Shown: piece after piece, positions 48,563 to 58,351 of the stretch
Layout of the letters: each line of letters starts with the position of its first letter
Numbering within the stretch: position 1 is the stretch's first letter
NCBI RefSeq assembly: GCF_000014125.1
Contig: NC_008593.1
Coordinates: forward strand, 496,001-560,000
DNA: 64,000 nucleotides
Direction of reading: 5' to 3'
Source of the DNA: Clostridium novyi NT
Lineage (GTDB): Bacteria > Bacillota > Clostridia > Clostridiales > Clostridiaceae
Made by a program: the position numbers and the translations under genes
The notes under the pieces: generated by a model
Database searches by the model: none
What the model saw: only the letters and a program-made list of their open reading frames with translations
What the model was told of the DNA's origin: nothing

Positions 48563-50408
48563 AAATTTTGTTAAGTTCTGTACTAAGTTCTTCTATAGTA
48601 TAGGGTTTATTTATTACCCCTTTAAATCCATGTTCTTTATAATTGGAGATAATCCCTCTTGAATAGTATCCACTAGAAACAATAGCTTTTACATTAGGAT
48701 CTATTTTTAGAATATGTTTTATTGTTTCTTCTCCGCCCATTCCGCCAGGTATGGTTAAATCCATAATTACGGCATCAAAAGGACTATTATCTTTCAGTGA
48801 TTTTTTATATAAGGAAATTGCTTCATTACCATCTTTAGATACTTCCGTTGTGTGACCTAAATAATTTAACATGGATTTTAATATATCTAGTATGTCTTCA
48901 TCATCATCCATTATGAGTATTTTACTCTTGCCGTGGAATATCTTGGGTGTAGGTGCTTTAATTTCTATAGGAATCATGTTACAAGCAGGTAAATAAATTT
49001 GAAATATAGTGCCTTTACCTACACGAGATTTAACTGAAATGTGCCCATTATGATTTTTTATTATGGAATATGCAGAAAATAACCCAAGGCCCATTCCAGT
49101 ATCTTTAGTTGTAAAGTAGGGGTCAAATACTTTTAATAAGTTTTCTTCAGATATACCATAACCCTGATCTTTTATAGAAATATTAACGTATTTACCTTTT
49201 GGTAAGCCTACTATTTCATTTTCTTTTAAAATCATATTTTTGCAACGCACAGTTAAAATTCCACCATTAGGCATAGCTTGGCAAGAATTTATTATTAGGT
49301 TACTTAATACTTGATTTATTTGTGATACATCTACTTCAACAGGCCATAAATCATCAGAAATATAAGATTTTTCACATACATTAGAGCCACTTAAAGAAAG
49401 ATTAGTTGTTTCTTTAATTAAATCACCTATATAGCATATTTTTTTTACTGGATTGCTAGACTTTGAAAATGATAGAAGTTGTTTTGTTAAGTCTTTAGCT
49501 TGTAGAATAATTTTTTCTATAGTTATAAGTTTTTCATATAGCTTATTTTCAGTATCAAAATTTGTTTTTATTAAAGAGATATTTCCAAGAATTATAGTGA
49601 GTATATTATTAAAGTCATGAGCTACACCACCAGCTAAGGTGCTTATAGAATTTAACTTTTCCATTTTTAAAAGTTCTTCTTCAGTTTGTTTTTTTTGAGT
49701 TACATTTCGAACTATACATATCACCTCATCATCGGATAGAGGAACTAGTCTAGCTTCAAAAAAATTCGTAATATTAGTAATAGCTTTAACTTTATATTCA
49801 AAAACAATAATCGATTTAGTTTTTATTGATTTTAATATTGCTGATTTAAATTTTAAACTGAGTTTATATGGAACAAAAGTGTCTAAATTTTCACCTATAA
49901 ATTCTTGTGATGTGTATATTAAATCATTATTATTGTTATTATTAATAAAAGATATGAGTGTACCATTTTTATTAATTTTTAAATATGTATCAGGTAAAAC
50001 TTTAAAAAGGGTTTTTAATTCTAAGGTATTTTCTTGTAAAATTTTTTCTGCTTTTTTTTGTTCGGTTATGTTTGTAATTGATATAAGAATTTTGTTAGAT
50101 GAATTTGAGTAACTTACTACTTTATTTAGTTTTAACTTAAGATAATAAAGTTCATTATTTATAAAAAAACTTTTTTCTTTCATAAGTTCATTTAGATTAC
50201 TATTTATAAATTTTTTTATTAAGATTTCTAATTCATTAGGAAGTTTTAAATTTAAGTTATTTTTAATATTTAAATTAATAGGATTTAATTTCTTTAAAAT
50301 TTTTACGCCATTCTCATTTATATTTTTTATTTTGTAGTTATTGTCAATTATAATTATTGGAGTCTCTAGAGAATTTAATAATGAAAAACATATTTCTTTG
50401 TAGTCCAT
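48549..50408 (-). CDS. Hybrid histidine kinase (PAS-PAS-HK-receiver), soluble
   Basis: 619 aa without transmembrane segments. Two PAS domains (about 8-115 and 122-235), a HisKA phosphoacceptor with LAGGVAHDFNNILT (His264), a HATPase with GMGLGLFSAYSIIKNHNGHISV, then a receiver domain with phosphoacceptor Asp550 (VIMDLTIPGG). The HxxFNN form places it in the ntrB/RcsC-like group. No separate output regulator is adjacent, so the phosphate must go to an unlinked partner. TTTTCT and weak AGGAG site upstream. Confidence 0.93.
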   Translation of the reverse strand: MDYKEICFSLLNSLETPIIIIDNNYKIKNINENGVKILKKLNPINLNIKNNLNLKLPNELEILIKKFINSNLNELMKEKSFFINNELYYLKLKLNKVVSYSNSSNKILISITNITEQKKAEKILQENTLELKTLFKVLPDTYLKINKNGTLISFINNNNNNDLIYTSQEFIGENLDTFVPYKLSLKFKSAILKSIKTKSIIVFEYKVKAITNITNFFEARLVPLSDDEVICIVRNVTQKKQTEEELLKMEKLNSISTLAGGVAHDFNNILTIILGNISLIKTNFDTENKLYEKLITIEKIILQAKDLTKQLLSFSKSSNPVKKICYIGDLIKETTNLSLSGSNVCEKSYISDDLWPVEVDVSQINQVLSNLIINSCQAMPNGGILTVRCKNMILKENEIVGLPKGKYVNISIKDQGYGISEENLLKVFDPYFTTKDTGMGLGLFSAYSIIKNHNGHISVKSRVGKGTIFQIYLPACNMIPIEIKAPTPKIFHGKSKILIMDDDEDILDILKSMLNYLGHTTEVSKDGNEAISLYKKSLKDNSPFDAVIMDLTIPGGMGGEETIKHILKIDPNVKAIVSSGYYSRGIISNYKEHGFKGVINKPYTIEELSTELNKILSSS

Positions 50409-50553
50409 AGAAAATAATCATCTCCTTAGCTAAAAATAAAGCAAATTATATGCCAAAAAATTACTTTTATACTAATAATTCTATTTAAATGGAGAAAATC
50501 CTCTAAAAAATATAGAAATAAGAATATTAAAATTGTAATATGTAAGTATATGT

Positions 50554-50584
50554 AAAAAGACATTGCCCAGGCAATGTCTTTTAT
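50554..50584 (-). terminator. Terminator of the M42 peptidase gene
   Basis: AAAAAGACATTGCC stem with GGCAATGTCTTTT around a CA loop; directly after the minus-strand stop. Confidence 0.85.
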
Positions 50585-50587
50585 TAT

Positions 50588-51628
50588 TTATTTTGTTTGA
50601 CAATAAGATAATACTAAACTTAATGTGGATATTACAGAATCTACATGAGTTCTTTCATAAGCGTGTGATGCGAAAACTCCAGGTCCAATTAAAGCAGTTT
50701 TTATATCGTGTCCTGCTCTAAGTGCAGCAGATGCATCTGAACCGTAGTGAGGATATATGTCTATTTTGAAATCGATATTTTTTTCTTTGCATAAATTTAC
50801 AAGAGTTTTTCTAAGTGAATAGTCATAAGGACCAGAAGAATCCTTAGCACAAATGCATACACTGTATTCAGATGAGTTTTGATTTAGTCCAGGGGCTCCC
50901 ATATCTACAGATATAAATTCTTTAGTTTTATCTGGTACACAAGCAGATGCTCCATGACCTACTTCTTCATAGTTACTAAAGAAGAAGTTTGTTGTATAAG
51001 GCAATTCTATATTATTAGTTATTATATATTCAATTGTATATAATAAAATTGCTGCACTTGCTTTATCATCAAGATGTCTACTTTTTATAAAGCCATTTTC
51101 AGTAATTGTTGTTCTAGGATCTAAAGCTATGAAATCACCAACATTAATTCCAAGATTTAATACATCTTCTTTTGAAAAAACCTTTTCATCTAAAATTAAT
51201 TCCATATTTTCTTCGCTTCTAGTTAAATTACGAGCATCATCTCCACTTATATGAACAGATGGCTTAATAGTTTGGATTGTTCCAGAATATTTTTTGTCAT
51301 CTAATGTTAGAACTGTGCAATTTTCTCCTTCTATTGAATTGCACATATAACCACCAATTAAAGTAATTCCAAGTGTACCATTAGATTTTATTTCTTTTAC
51401 CATAGCACCAAGTGTGTCAATATGGGCTGAAAAAGTTCTTTCATAGTCTTGATTTTCACCTTTTAGGGAAACTATTACAGCACCTTTGTTTGTAACTATG
51501 TATGGAGCTTTTAATAAGTTTAGTTGTTCTTTTACATAATTAAGAACATCTTCTGTATATCCAGTTGGGCTGGGTTCGCTTAGAAGATTCTGCATATAAT
51601 TCATTAATTTATCAGTATTGTAATTCAT
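50588..51628 (-). CDS. M42 family metallopeptidase (glutamyl aminopeptidase/endoglucanase M type)
   Basis: 346 aa from ATG 51628, with AGGAGAGGTGA upstream; the upstream extension to 51688 is rejected. The dinuclear metal site is visible in order: SAHIDTLGAM (His), RHLDDKAS (Asp, bridging), YEEVGHGA (catalytic Glu and ligand), VDMG (Asp), ASHAYERTH (His). A cytoplasmic, self-compartmentalising aminopeptidase. Divergent from vanW. Confidence 0.93.
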   Translation of the reverse strand: MNYNTDKLMNYMQNLLSEPSPTGYTEDVLNYVKEQLNLLKAPYIVTNKGAVIVSLKGENQDYERTFSAHIDTLGAMVKEIKSNGTLGITLIGGYMCNSIEGENCTVLTLDDKKYSGTIQTIKPSVHISGDDARNLTRSEENMELILDEKVFSKEDVLNLGINVGDFIALDPRTTITENGFIKSRHLDDKASAAILLYTIEYIITNNIELPYTTNFFFSNYEEVGHGASACVPDKTKEFISVDMGAPGLNQNSSEYSVCICAKDSSGPYDYSLRKTLVNLCKEKNIDFKIDIYPHYGSDASAALRAGHDIKTALIGPGVFASHAYERTHVDSVISTLSLVLSYCQTK

Positions 51629-51749
51629 AAAATAATCACCTCTCCTAATAAATTTTACCATAATATAAAAATAGAATAAATGTAACAATTTTTATATGTA
51701 ACTGTACAAATTTTGTAGTATAATATACAAGAAAGAGGGGAGAGATTAA

Positions 51750-53126
51750 ATGGCAAGAAAAAAAGGAAGCTCAACTAATGCAAAAAGTAATAAAAAAATA
51801 TTTAAATTATCCATTGCAATTATACTAGTTATAGTTTGTGCTGTTGTAAGTTACGTATATTTTACTGTGCAAAAGTTTAATGATAGTATTTTCCCTGGGG
51901 TTCAGGTAGAAGAAGTTAATTTATCAGGAGCCACAAAAGATGAAGCAATGAAGATTTTAAGAGAAAAGTATTCTGATGCAATGTTAAATAAAAAAATAAA
52001 TATCAAGGCAAAGGATAAAGATTATTTCATAAATTATCCAGAGTTAAAAGCTAGATATAACATTGATGATACAGTAAATCATGCAATGAATTATGGAAAA
52101 GATAAGAATATGTTTTCTAAGTACATGATTATAAAAGGCAAGAAGAGCAAAATATATGAATTAGAGTTATCATATGATGTTAAGCCTATTGATAAAATGA
52201 TAGATAAGATTGCAAAAGAAACAAATGTAAAGCCAGTAGATGCGAAACTTAGTTTTGATGGCGGAAGTTTTGGAGTAAAAGAGGATAAGAAAGGTGTAGA
52301 ATTAGAAAAAGAAAAATTAAAGAAAGAAATTATTTCTAATATTAATGATAAACACCAAGATGTTGTGGTTATAAATGCCCCTTTTAAAGTTATAGCTTCA
52401 AAAGTAACAGCTGAAGTATTAAAGTCTGTTAATTCAAAGTTAGGCTCATATTCAACTAATTACGCAACATCATCTGAAGCTAGAGCTACTAATGTTGCAG
52501 TTGCTACAAGAAGCATTGATGGAAAAGTAGTAATGCCAGGAGAAACTTTTAGTTTTAATGAAGTAGTTGGAGAGAGAACTAGAGCAAGAGGATACAAAGA
52601 AGCTGGAGTAATAGTAAATCAAAAATTAGAATCAGGTTTTGGTGGAGGAGTATGTCAAGTTTCATCTACTCTTTATAATGCTCTTTTAAGATCAAATATA
52701 AAAATGACAGAAAGAGTACATCATACATTCCCGTCAAGTTATGTACCAACAGGATTGGACGCTACAGTAGACTGGGGAAATATAGACCTTAAATTTAAAA
52801 ATACGTTCAAATATCCGATATACATACAAGGATATACAGGTGGTAGAGAAGTTGGTTTTAACATATATTCTAACTCAGAACTTGCTAGAACAAGATGTGA
52901 AATAACATCTGAAGTTTATAAAAAGATAGAACCTAGAACAGAATACATCAATGATTCTAACTTACCAGCTGGAGCAATGGAAGTTGTAAAAAGTGGTCAT
53001 ACAGGATATAGAGTTAAATCATACAGAAGTATATACAAAGACGGAAAATTTGTAGCAAAAGAATTAATCGCAAATGATTATTATGTACCTGTGAATGGTG
53101 TTGTAAAAAGAGGTACTAGAAAGTAG
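51750..53126 (+). CDS. VanW family membrane-anchored protein
   Basis: 458 aa. A basic N terminus (ARKKGSSTNAKSNKK) and one anchor (about 19-41), a PG_binding_4-like extracellular domain (about 55-220), and the VanW domain (about 250-375: SFNEVVGERTRARGYKEAGVIV, GGGVCQVSSTLYNALLRS, YVPTGLDATVDWG). A C-terminal beta-rich G5-like region follows. VanW proteins have an undefined wall-related role; vancomycin resistance genes are not adjacent. AGAGGGGAGAG upstream. Confidence 0.93.
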   Translation: MARKKGSSTNAKSNKKIFKLSIAIILVIVCAVVSYVYFTVQKFNDSIFPGVQVEEVNLSGATKDEAMKILREKYSDAMLNKKINIKAKDKDYFINYPELKARYNIDDTVNHAMNYGKDKNMFSKYMIIKGKKSKIYELELSYDVKPIDKMIDKIAKETNVKPVDAKLSFDGGSFGVKEDKKGVELEKEKLKKEIISNINDKHQDVVVINAPFKVIASKVTAEVLKSVNSKLGSYSTNYATSSEARATNVAVATRSIDGKVVMPGETFSFNEVVGERTRARGYKEAGVIVNQKLESGFGGGVCQVSSTLYNALLRSNIKMTERVHHTFPSSYVPTGLDATVDWGNIDLKFKNTFKYPIYIQGYTGGREVGFNIYSNSELARTRCEITSEVYKKIEPRTEYINDSNLPAGAMEVVKSGHTGYRVKSYRSIYKDGKFVAKELIANDYYVPVNGVVKRGTRK

Positions 53127-53161
53127 AGTTTAAATTAGTTTAAGTTTAAAAAATGGGATAA

Positions 53162-53219
53162 AATTAAAATAGGTTATAAGTATAGATTTCATATTATATA
53201 CTTATAACCTATTTTAATT
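53162..53219. other. Long perfect inverted repeat
   Basis: Arms of 23 bp (53162-53184 and 53197-53219), containing AGGTTATAAGTATA, with a 12-nt loop. No T tract follows immediately in either direction, so it is not a textbook terminator, though it could still act as one for vanW. Confidence 0.75.
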
Positions 53220-53349
53220 ATAAAAAATTTAAAAATATATTGAAAAGTTATTTAATGGGCTATATTAAAGCAAGTATGATATAATATTTTTATTAACTCT
53301 AAATACGTGATATTATAGATTTTTACTTGATGATTAAGGAGAGATTAAC

Positions 53350-54174
53350 ATGGCATATAAGCTTATCTGTCTAGATATGGATGGAACATTATTAGATACA
53401 AATAAGAAAATTAGTGATAGAACAAAAAATGCTATAAAAAAAGCTCATGAAAAAGGAGTTAAAATCGCTATATCAACTGGAAGAGTATTTATTTCAGCAA
53501 AATATTATGCGAACATGTTAGGAATATCAGCACCGATTATTGCTTCAAATGGAGCTTATATTAGAGAAAAAGATAAAGAAGAAATTATATATAAATCACC
53601 TATAGATGAAAGTTTGTGTAAGGACATTATAAATATAGCAAAAAATTATGAATTTCATTTTTATCTAAATACTTTTGATACAATTATATCTGCAAAACCT
53701 TATCCTAAGGGATATACATATCTTGAAATGTCAAATGAATTGCCAGATAACATGAAGGTACATTTAGAAGTTAATACAAATCTAGAAGAAGAAGCAACAA
53801 ATAGAAATGGACAGATTGTAAAAGCAATTTGTATAAGTGATAACAGAGAAATACTAGAAAATGCAAGAAAAGAGATTGAGAGACTAGGAAATTTAGAAAT
53901 TGTAAGTTCACTTGGAGATAATTTTGAAATAATGAACAAAGATGTTTCAAAAGGTAAGGGAGTTAAAGTATTAGCTGATTTTTATGGCATAAGTCAAGAT
54001 GAAGTAATATGCATGGGTGATGGAGAAAATGATTTATCTATGATAAAGTATGCAGGACTTGGAGTTGTTATGGAAAATGCACCGGATGCTATTAAAAAAT
54101 ATGCAGATTACATTGCAGATACAAATGATAATGATGGGGTAGCCAAAGTTATAGAAGAATTTGTACTAGACTAA
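53350..54174 (+). CDS. Cof-type HAD-IIB family phosphatase
   Basis: 274 aa. DMDGTLLD near residue 8, STGR near 41-44 and GDGENDLSMIKYAGLGVVMENAPDAIK near 222-248 are HAD motifs I, II and IV; KGKGV precedes motif IV. The third member of this family in the window. Substrate unknown. AAGGAGAG upstream. Monocistronic or leading into splB 66 bp downstream. Confidence 0.92.
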   Translation: MAYKLICLDMDGTLLDTNKKISDRTKNAIKKAHEKGVKIAISTGRVFISAKYYANMLGISAPIIASNGAYIREKDKEEIIYKSPIDESLCKDIINIAKNYEFHFYLNTFDTIISAKPYPKGYTYLEMSNELPDNMKVHLEVNTNLEEEATNRNGQIVKAICISDNREILENARKEIERLGNLEIVSSLGDNFEIMNKDVSKGKGVKVLADFYGISQDEVICMGDGENDLSMIKYAGLGVVMENAPDAIKKYADYIADTNDNDGVAKVIEEFVLD

Positions 54175-54240
54175 ATAATTGAATATAGTAGTGATTATAA
54201 ACTAATACTATCTTTAACAATAAATGAGAGGATAGTGTAT

Positions 54241-55251
54241 ATGTTTAAACCACGAAGAGTTATTTTTGAGGAAAAGGCCTTAGAATATAAATTAGGAAAA
54301 GAACTTTATAATCAATTTTGTAAAAATGAAAATATAGAAATTAAAATATCTAAAAATGGAAGAATAACAGGAATACCCGGTAAACAACATGGAGAAATGT
54401 ATAAAGAGGGAAAAGAAACTTTAGTAGTTGGGATAAGAAAAGCCCTTGAGTTTCAGACTTGTAAACCATCAGCTCATTATCAATTACCACTTGTAAGTGG
54501 ATGTATGGGAATGTGCGAATATTGTTATTTAAATACTCAAATGGGAAAGAAACCATACATAAAGATACATGTGAATAATGATGAAATTTTAAATAAAGCA
54601 AATGAATATATAAATTCTAGAAAACCTGAAATAACAATATTTGAAGGCGCTGCTACATCTGATCCTATACCAGTAGAGTCATATTCTCATGCACTTAAAG
54701 ATGCTATTGAATTTTTTGGAACTAATCCACATGGGAAATTTAGATTTGTAACCAAATATACAGATGTTGATAGTTTACTAAATTTACAACATAACAATAG
54801 AACTATGATTAGATTTAGTTTAAATACAAATGATGCGATAAAAAAATTTGAACACAGAACACCTATTCTAGAAAAAAGAATAGAAGCAGCATTGAAAGTT
54901 TCGAAAAGTGGTTATAAAATAGGATTTATAATTGCACCAGTGTTTTTATATGAAAATTGGGAAAGTGAATATAAAAATCTTATAAGCAACATTGCTGATA
55001 AATTTATGGGTGTACCACTTGAGTTTGAGGTTATATCGCATAGATTTACTAAAAGGGCAAAGGAAAACATACAAAATATTTTTCCGGAAACTCTTCTTCC
55101 AATGGAAGAGAGCCTTAGAAAATTTAAATATGGTCAGTTTGGTTATGGAAAGTACATATATAATAAAGAACAACTGGACTATATGAAAGAGTTTTTCACC
55201 AATAATATAACGAAATATTTTGGTGAAGATGCGATAAATTACATTATATAA
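54241..55251 (+). CDS. splB: Spore photoproduct lyase
   Basis: 336 aa from ATG 54241 (GAGAGGA upstream). It repairs the spore photoproduct thymine dimer by radical SAM chemistry. The [4Fe-4S] Cys are C88, C92 and C95 in SGCMGMCEYCY. The position of the Bacillus H-donor Cys141 is Ala138 in EGAATSDP. Cys74 (FQTCKPSAH) is present instead; I recall the same arrangement in the C. acetobutylicum enzyme, with Cys74 as H donor. The gene is followed directly by trmL. Length matches the family. Confidence 0.95.
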   Translation: MFKPRRVIFEEKALEYKLGKELYNQFCKNENIEIKISKNGRITGIPGKQHGEMYKEGKETLVVGIRKALEFQTCKPSAHYQLPLVSGCMGMCEYCYLNTQMGKKPYIKIHVNNDEILNKANEYINSRKPEITIFEGAATSDPIPVESYSHALKDAIEFFGTNPHGKFRFVTKYTDVDSLLNLQHNNRTMIRFSLNTNDAIKKFEHRTPILEKRIEAALKVSKSGYKIGFIIAPVFLYENWESEYKNLISNIADKFMGVPLEFEVISHRFTKRAKENIQNIFPETLLPMEESLRKFKYGQFGYGKYIYNKEQLDYMKEFFTNNITKYFGEDAINYII

Positions 55252-55298
55252 TGTTAAACGTACAATTTTATTTAAAATCAAATAGGGGGAATAGTATA

Positions 55299-55781
55299 AT
55301 GTTAGATACACCAAATTTAAATATAGTATTGTTTGAGCCAGAAATTCCACAGAATACAGGAAATATAGGAAGAACTTGTGTATTAACTAATAGTAAATTA
55401 CATTTAATAAAACCATTAGGATTTAGAATAGACGATAAAAGTTTAAAAAGAGCGGGACTTGATTATTGGCCTCATCTTGATGTTGAAGTACATGAATCTT
55501 TTGATGACATGATAAAGAAGTATCCTGATGCCAATATTTATTTATCAACAACAAAAGAAGCTAAATATCATCACGACGAAGTAAAATATAAAACAGGAGA
55601 TTTTATTGTTTTCGGTAGAGAATCTTCCGGATTACCAGAATATATTAGAGATAGATATGTAGAAAATAGAATAAGAGTTCCTATGATTAAGACTACAACA
55701 AGATCATTAAATCTTTCAAATACGGTATCAATAGTTGCTTATGAAGCTTTAAGACAATTAGGATTTCCGGATATGAAATAG
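55299..55781 (+). CDS. trmL: tRNA (cytidine/uridine-34 2'-O)-methyltransferase
   Basis: 160 aa from ATG 55299, with TAGGGGGA upstream; the longer frame from 55251 overlaps the splB stop region. The SPOUT knot motifs are PEIPQNTGNIGRTC at the N terminus, VFGRESSGLPEYI, and IRVPMIKTTTRSLNLSNTVSIVAYEALRQ. It 2'-O-methylates the wobble nucleotide of tRNA-Leu isoacceptors. Probably cotranscribed with splB and degV (12-bp gap). Confidence 0.95.
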   Translation: MLDTPNLNIVLFEPEIPQNTGNIGRTCVLTNSKLHLIKPLGFRIDDKSLKRAGLDYWPHLDVEVHESFDDMIKKYPDANIYLSTTKEAKYHHDEVKYKTGDFIVFGRESSGLPEYIRDRYVENRIRVPMIKTTTRSLNLSNTVSIVAYEALRQLGFPDMK

Positions 55782-55793
55782 GGGGGAACTACT

Positions 55794-56627
55794 ATGGAAA
55801 AAATCAAAATAATTACTGATAGTACATGCGATTTAAACAAAGAAACTATAGAAAAGTATGATATAGAAGTAATTCCTTTAATAGTTAATTTTGGCGAAGA
55901 AAGTTACCTTGATGGTGTTGATATTGACACAAGGGAATTCTTAAGAAAAATGGATGAAGAATGTATATTCCCCACTACATCTGGAATAAATCCACATAAG
56001 TTCTGTGAATACTATAAAAAATATTTAGATCAAGGTTATAAAATTGTTTCTATTCATCTTTCGTCAAAAATGAGTGGAACATATCAATCCGCATGTATGG
56101 CTAAAGAAATTTTAGAGACTAATGACATAGTAGTAATAGATAGCCTAAATGTAACATCAGGATTAGGATTACTTGTAATAAAAGCAGCAGAACTTGCGGG
56201 ACAAAATTATACAATAGAGCAAATTGAAGAAGTAGTAAAAGAAAAAAGACCGCATGTGAAAAATGCATATGCATTTGCAAGTTTGGACAACCTAGTTAAA
56301 GGTGGAAGGCTTCCAAAGGCTATTGGTGCTATAGGTAATCTTTTAAATATAAAATTAATTCTAGCTGTTGTAGATGGAGAGATGGCTGTAATTGATAAAG
56401 TTAGAGGTACTAAAAAAGCAATAAAAACAATTTTGAGCCATTTAGAAAAGATGGACAAGAATGAACCTAGTATTTTACTTCAAATAGATAACACTGACAT
56501 AAGATATGCTTTAGAAGAAGAATTAAAAGAAAAAAATGTTGATTTTATAGTGTGTGATGTAGGATGTGTAGTTGGTACACATTCAGGACCTAACGCTTGT
56601 GGTGTAGCATTTATAGAAGAATATTAA
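55794..56627 (+). CDS. DegV family fatty-acid-binding protein
   Basis: 277 aa. DegV signatures: KIITDSTCDLNKE at 3-16, PTTSGINPHKFCEYYKK, SIHLSSKMSGTYQSA, and ASLDNLVKGGRLPKAIG. Proteins of this family (FakB-like) carry a fatty acid for phosphorylation by FakA; FakA is not seen in the window. GGGGGGAAC upstream. The terminator behind it separates it from rpoN. Confidence 0.93.
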   Translation: MEKIKIITDSTCDLNKETIEKYDIEVIPLIVNFGEESYLDGVDIDTREFLRKMDEECIFPTTSGINPHKFCEYYKKYLDQGYKIVSIHLSSKMSGTYQSACMAKEILETNDIVVIDSLNVTSGLGLLVIKAAELAGQNYTIEQIEEVVKEKRPHVKNAYAFASLDNLVKGGRLPKAIGAIGNLLNIKLILAVVDGEMAVIDKVRGTKKAIKTILSHLEKMDKNEPSILLQIDNTDIRYALEEELKEKNVDFIVCDVGCVVGTHSGPNACGVAFIEEY

Positions 56628-56634
56628 ATAAATA

Positions 56635-56673
56635 AAAAAACTAACATATGTTAATTAACGTATGTTGTTTTTT
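56635..56673 (+). terminator. degV terminator
   Basis: AACATATG stem with CGTATGTT, flanked by AAAAAAA and TTTTTTT. Confidence 0.75.
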
Positions 56674-56769
56674 TATTATAAATTTTTTTGAAATTATAGA
56701 ATTTTAAAAATTTTTTATTATGTTATAATTATAACAAAGTAGTAATTAGAGTGTGAGATGGTGATAAAA

Positions 56770-58137
56770 ATGAAGATGAATTTTAATCTAGAACTAGTAC
56801 AACATCAAAAGTTAATAATGACACAGCAAATGCAATTATCCATAAAACTCCTTCAAATGTCTAATTTAGAAATTCAAAAATATATGGAAAAAGAGATACA
56901 GGAAAATCCGGTTTTAGATGCGGAGGATAATAAGGAGTTTGCTATAAAGGAAAAGGATTTCATAGAGTATACTAAATTTTTAAAACATCTAGAATTTGAT
57001 TATTATAATAACAATAACTACAGTAAAGATGAGGATTATGTATCCCCACTTAATTTTATAGGTGAAAAGAAATCTCTAAAGGAATATTTAAAAGAACAAA
57101 TATTGGTACAAAGTCATAAAAAAACTATAAAAAAAGCATGTGAATATATAGTAGAAAACATTGATGATAGAGGATATGTAAATATAAACTTAGATGATAT
57201 AGAAAAAGAGATTAATATATCTAAAAATAGTGCTTATGAAGCTTTAAAAATTGTACAGTCCTTAGAACCATATGGAGTTGGAGCTAGAGATTTAAAAGAA
57301 TGTTTAAAAATTCAATTGAATATGAAAAAAATATATGATGAAGATATAGTAAAAATTATAGACAATTATCTTCCGCTAATAGCTGATAATAAATACAATG
57401 TAATAGCTAAAAAATTAAATATAAGTGTAAAACTAGCTCAAAGTTATGGGGATATTATAAAATCTTTAGAACCTAAGCCATCAAGAGGATTTTTTACAGG
57501 AGAAGAGACAAACTATATAATACCAGAAGCATATATAAAAAGAATAAACGATAAATACTACGTAATAATGAACAATGAAAATATACCAACTTTAAATATA
57601 AATAAAGCCTATAAACAAATGTTTAATGAAAATAAAAACAAAGAAGTGAAAGATTTCATTAAAGAAAAGTTGGATAAAGCAGTATTTTTAATAAAAAGTA
57701 TTAATCAAAGAGAAAGTACAATATACAAAATACTAACAAAAATAGTTGAAATGCAACCAGAATACTTTGAATATGGACAAGAGTCATTAAAACCAATGAC
57801 CTTAAAAGAATTAGCAGATGAATTAGATATACATGAATCAACTGTTAGTAGAGCCATTAAGGATAAATATATTCATACAAAACATGGAACCATAAAAATA
57901 AAAGATTTATTTACCACAAAGATGTTTAAAATGGATAGCCTTGAAGATGTGTCAACAATTACAGTTAAAGGCTATATAAAGAAATTAATAGAAAAAGAGG
58001 ATAAAAAGAAGCCTTTATCAGATCAAAAAATTTGTGATTTTTTGCAGAAGAAAGGTGTAAGTATTTCTAGAAGAACAGTTGCTAAGTATAGAGAAGAAGC
58101 GGGTATACCATCTTCAAGTAAAAGAAAAAGATTTTAG
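56770..58137 (+). CDS. rpoN: RNA polymerase sigma-54 factor
   Basis: 455 aa from ATG 56770 (GATGGTG upstream; longer ATG at 56758 less likely). Region I is Gln/Leu-rich (HQKLIMTQQMQLSIKLLQM). The core-binding domain follows in the middle, then a helix-turn-helix (LADELDIHESTVSRAIKDKYIHT). The RpoN box (RRTVAKYREEAGIP) lies near the C terminus. It directs RNA polymerase to -24/-12 promoters with an AAA+ activator. No enhancer-binding protein is adjacent. Upstream of cggR as in many clostridia. Confidence 0.96.
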   Translation: MKMNFNLELVQHQKLIMTQQMQLSIKLLQMSNLEIQKYMEKEIQENPVLDAEDNKEFAIKEKDFIEYTKFLKHLEFDYYNNNNYSKDEDYVSPLNFIGEKKSLKEYLKEQILVQSHKKTIKKACEYIVENIDDRGYVNINLDDIEKEINISKNSAYEALKIVQSLEPYGVGARDLKECLKIQLNMKKIYDEDIVKIIDNYLPLIADNKYNVIAKKLNISVKLAQSYGDIIKSLEPKPSRGFFTGEETNYIIPEAYIKRINDKYYVIMNNENIPTLNINKAYKQMFNENKNKEVKDFIKEKLDKAVFLIKSINQRESTIYKILTKIVEMQPEYFEYGQESLKPMTLKELADELDIHESTVSRAIKDKYIHTKHGTIKIKDLFTTKMFKMDSLEDVSTITVKGYIKKLIEKEDKKKPLSDQKICDFLQKKGVSISRRTVAKYREEAGIPSSSKRKRF

Positions 58138-58288
58138 TTAGAATAAAATAATAAATTTTAATAAATAATAATAAGGAATAGTAACTTAAAAATTAGATTA
58201 TTATTTATAAAAATTTCCTAAAATAACATATAATAAAATTTTGATAACTTTTTTTACAAAATCTCTTTAAAAAAACTAGTATTTGATT

Positions 58289-58331
58289 TATAATATAGGT
58301 GGGACATTAATCATACTACCGGGACATTAAT
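58289..58331 (+). promoter_or_regulatory. CggR-type operator overlapping the cggR promoter
   Basis: Two direct copies of GGGACATTAAT at 58301-58311 and 58321-58331, 20 bp apart, lie just downstream of TATAAT (58289-58294). This resembles the CGGGAC-containing tandem operator known for CggR of Bacillus. The position suits a roadblock or RNA-polymerase-blocking repressor that is relieved by fructose-1,6-bisphosphate. Confidence 0.85.
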
Positions 58332-58351
58332 AGACCAGAGAGGTGTTTTAA

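Noticed and set aside
51750..53126. VanW protein as a vancomycin-resistance determinant
   Set aside because: VanW domains are common in clostridia without van operons; no vanH, vanA or vanX genes are nearby.
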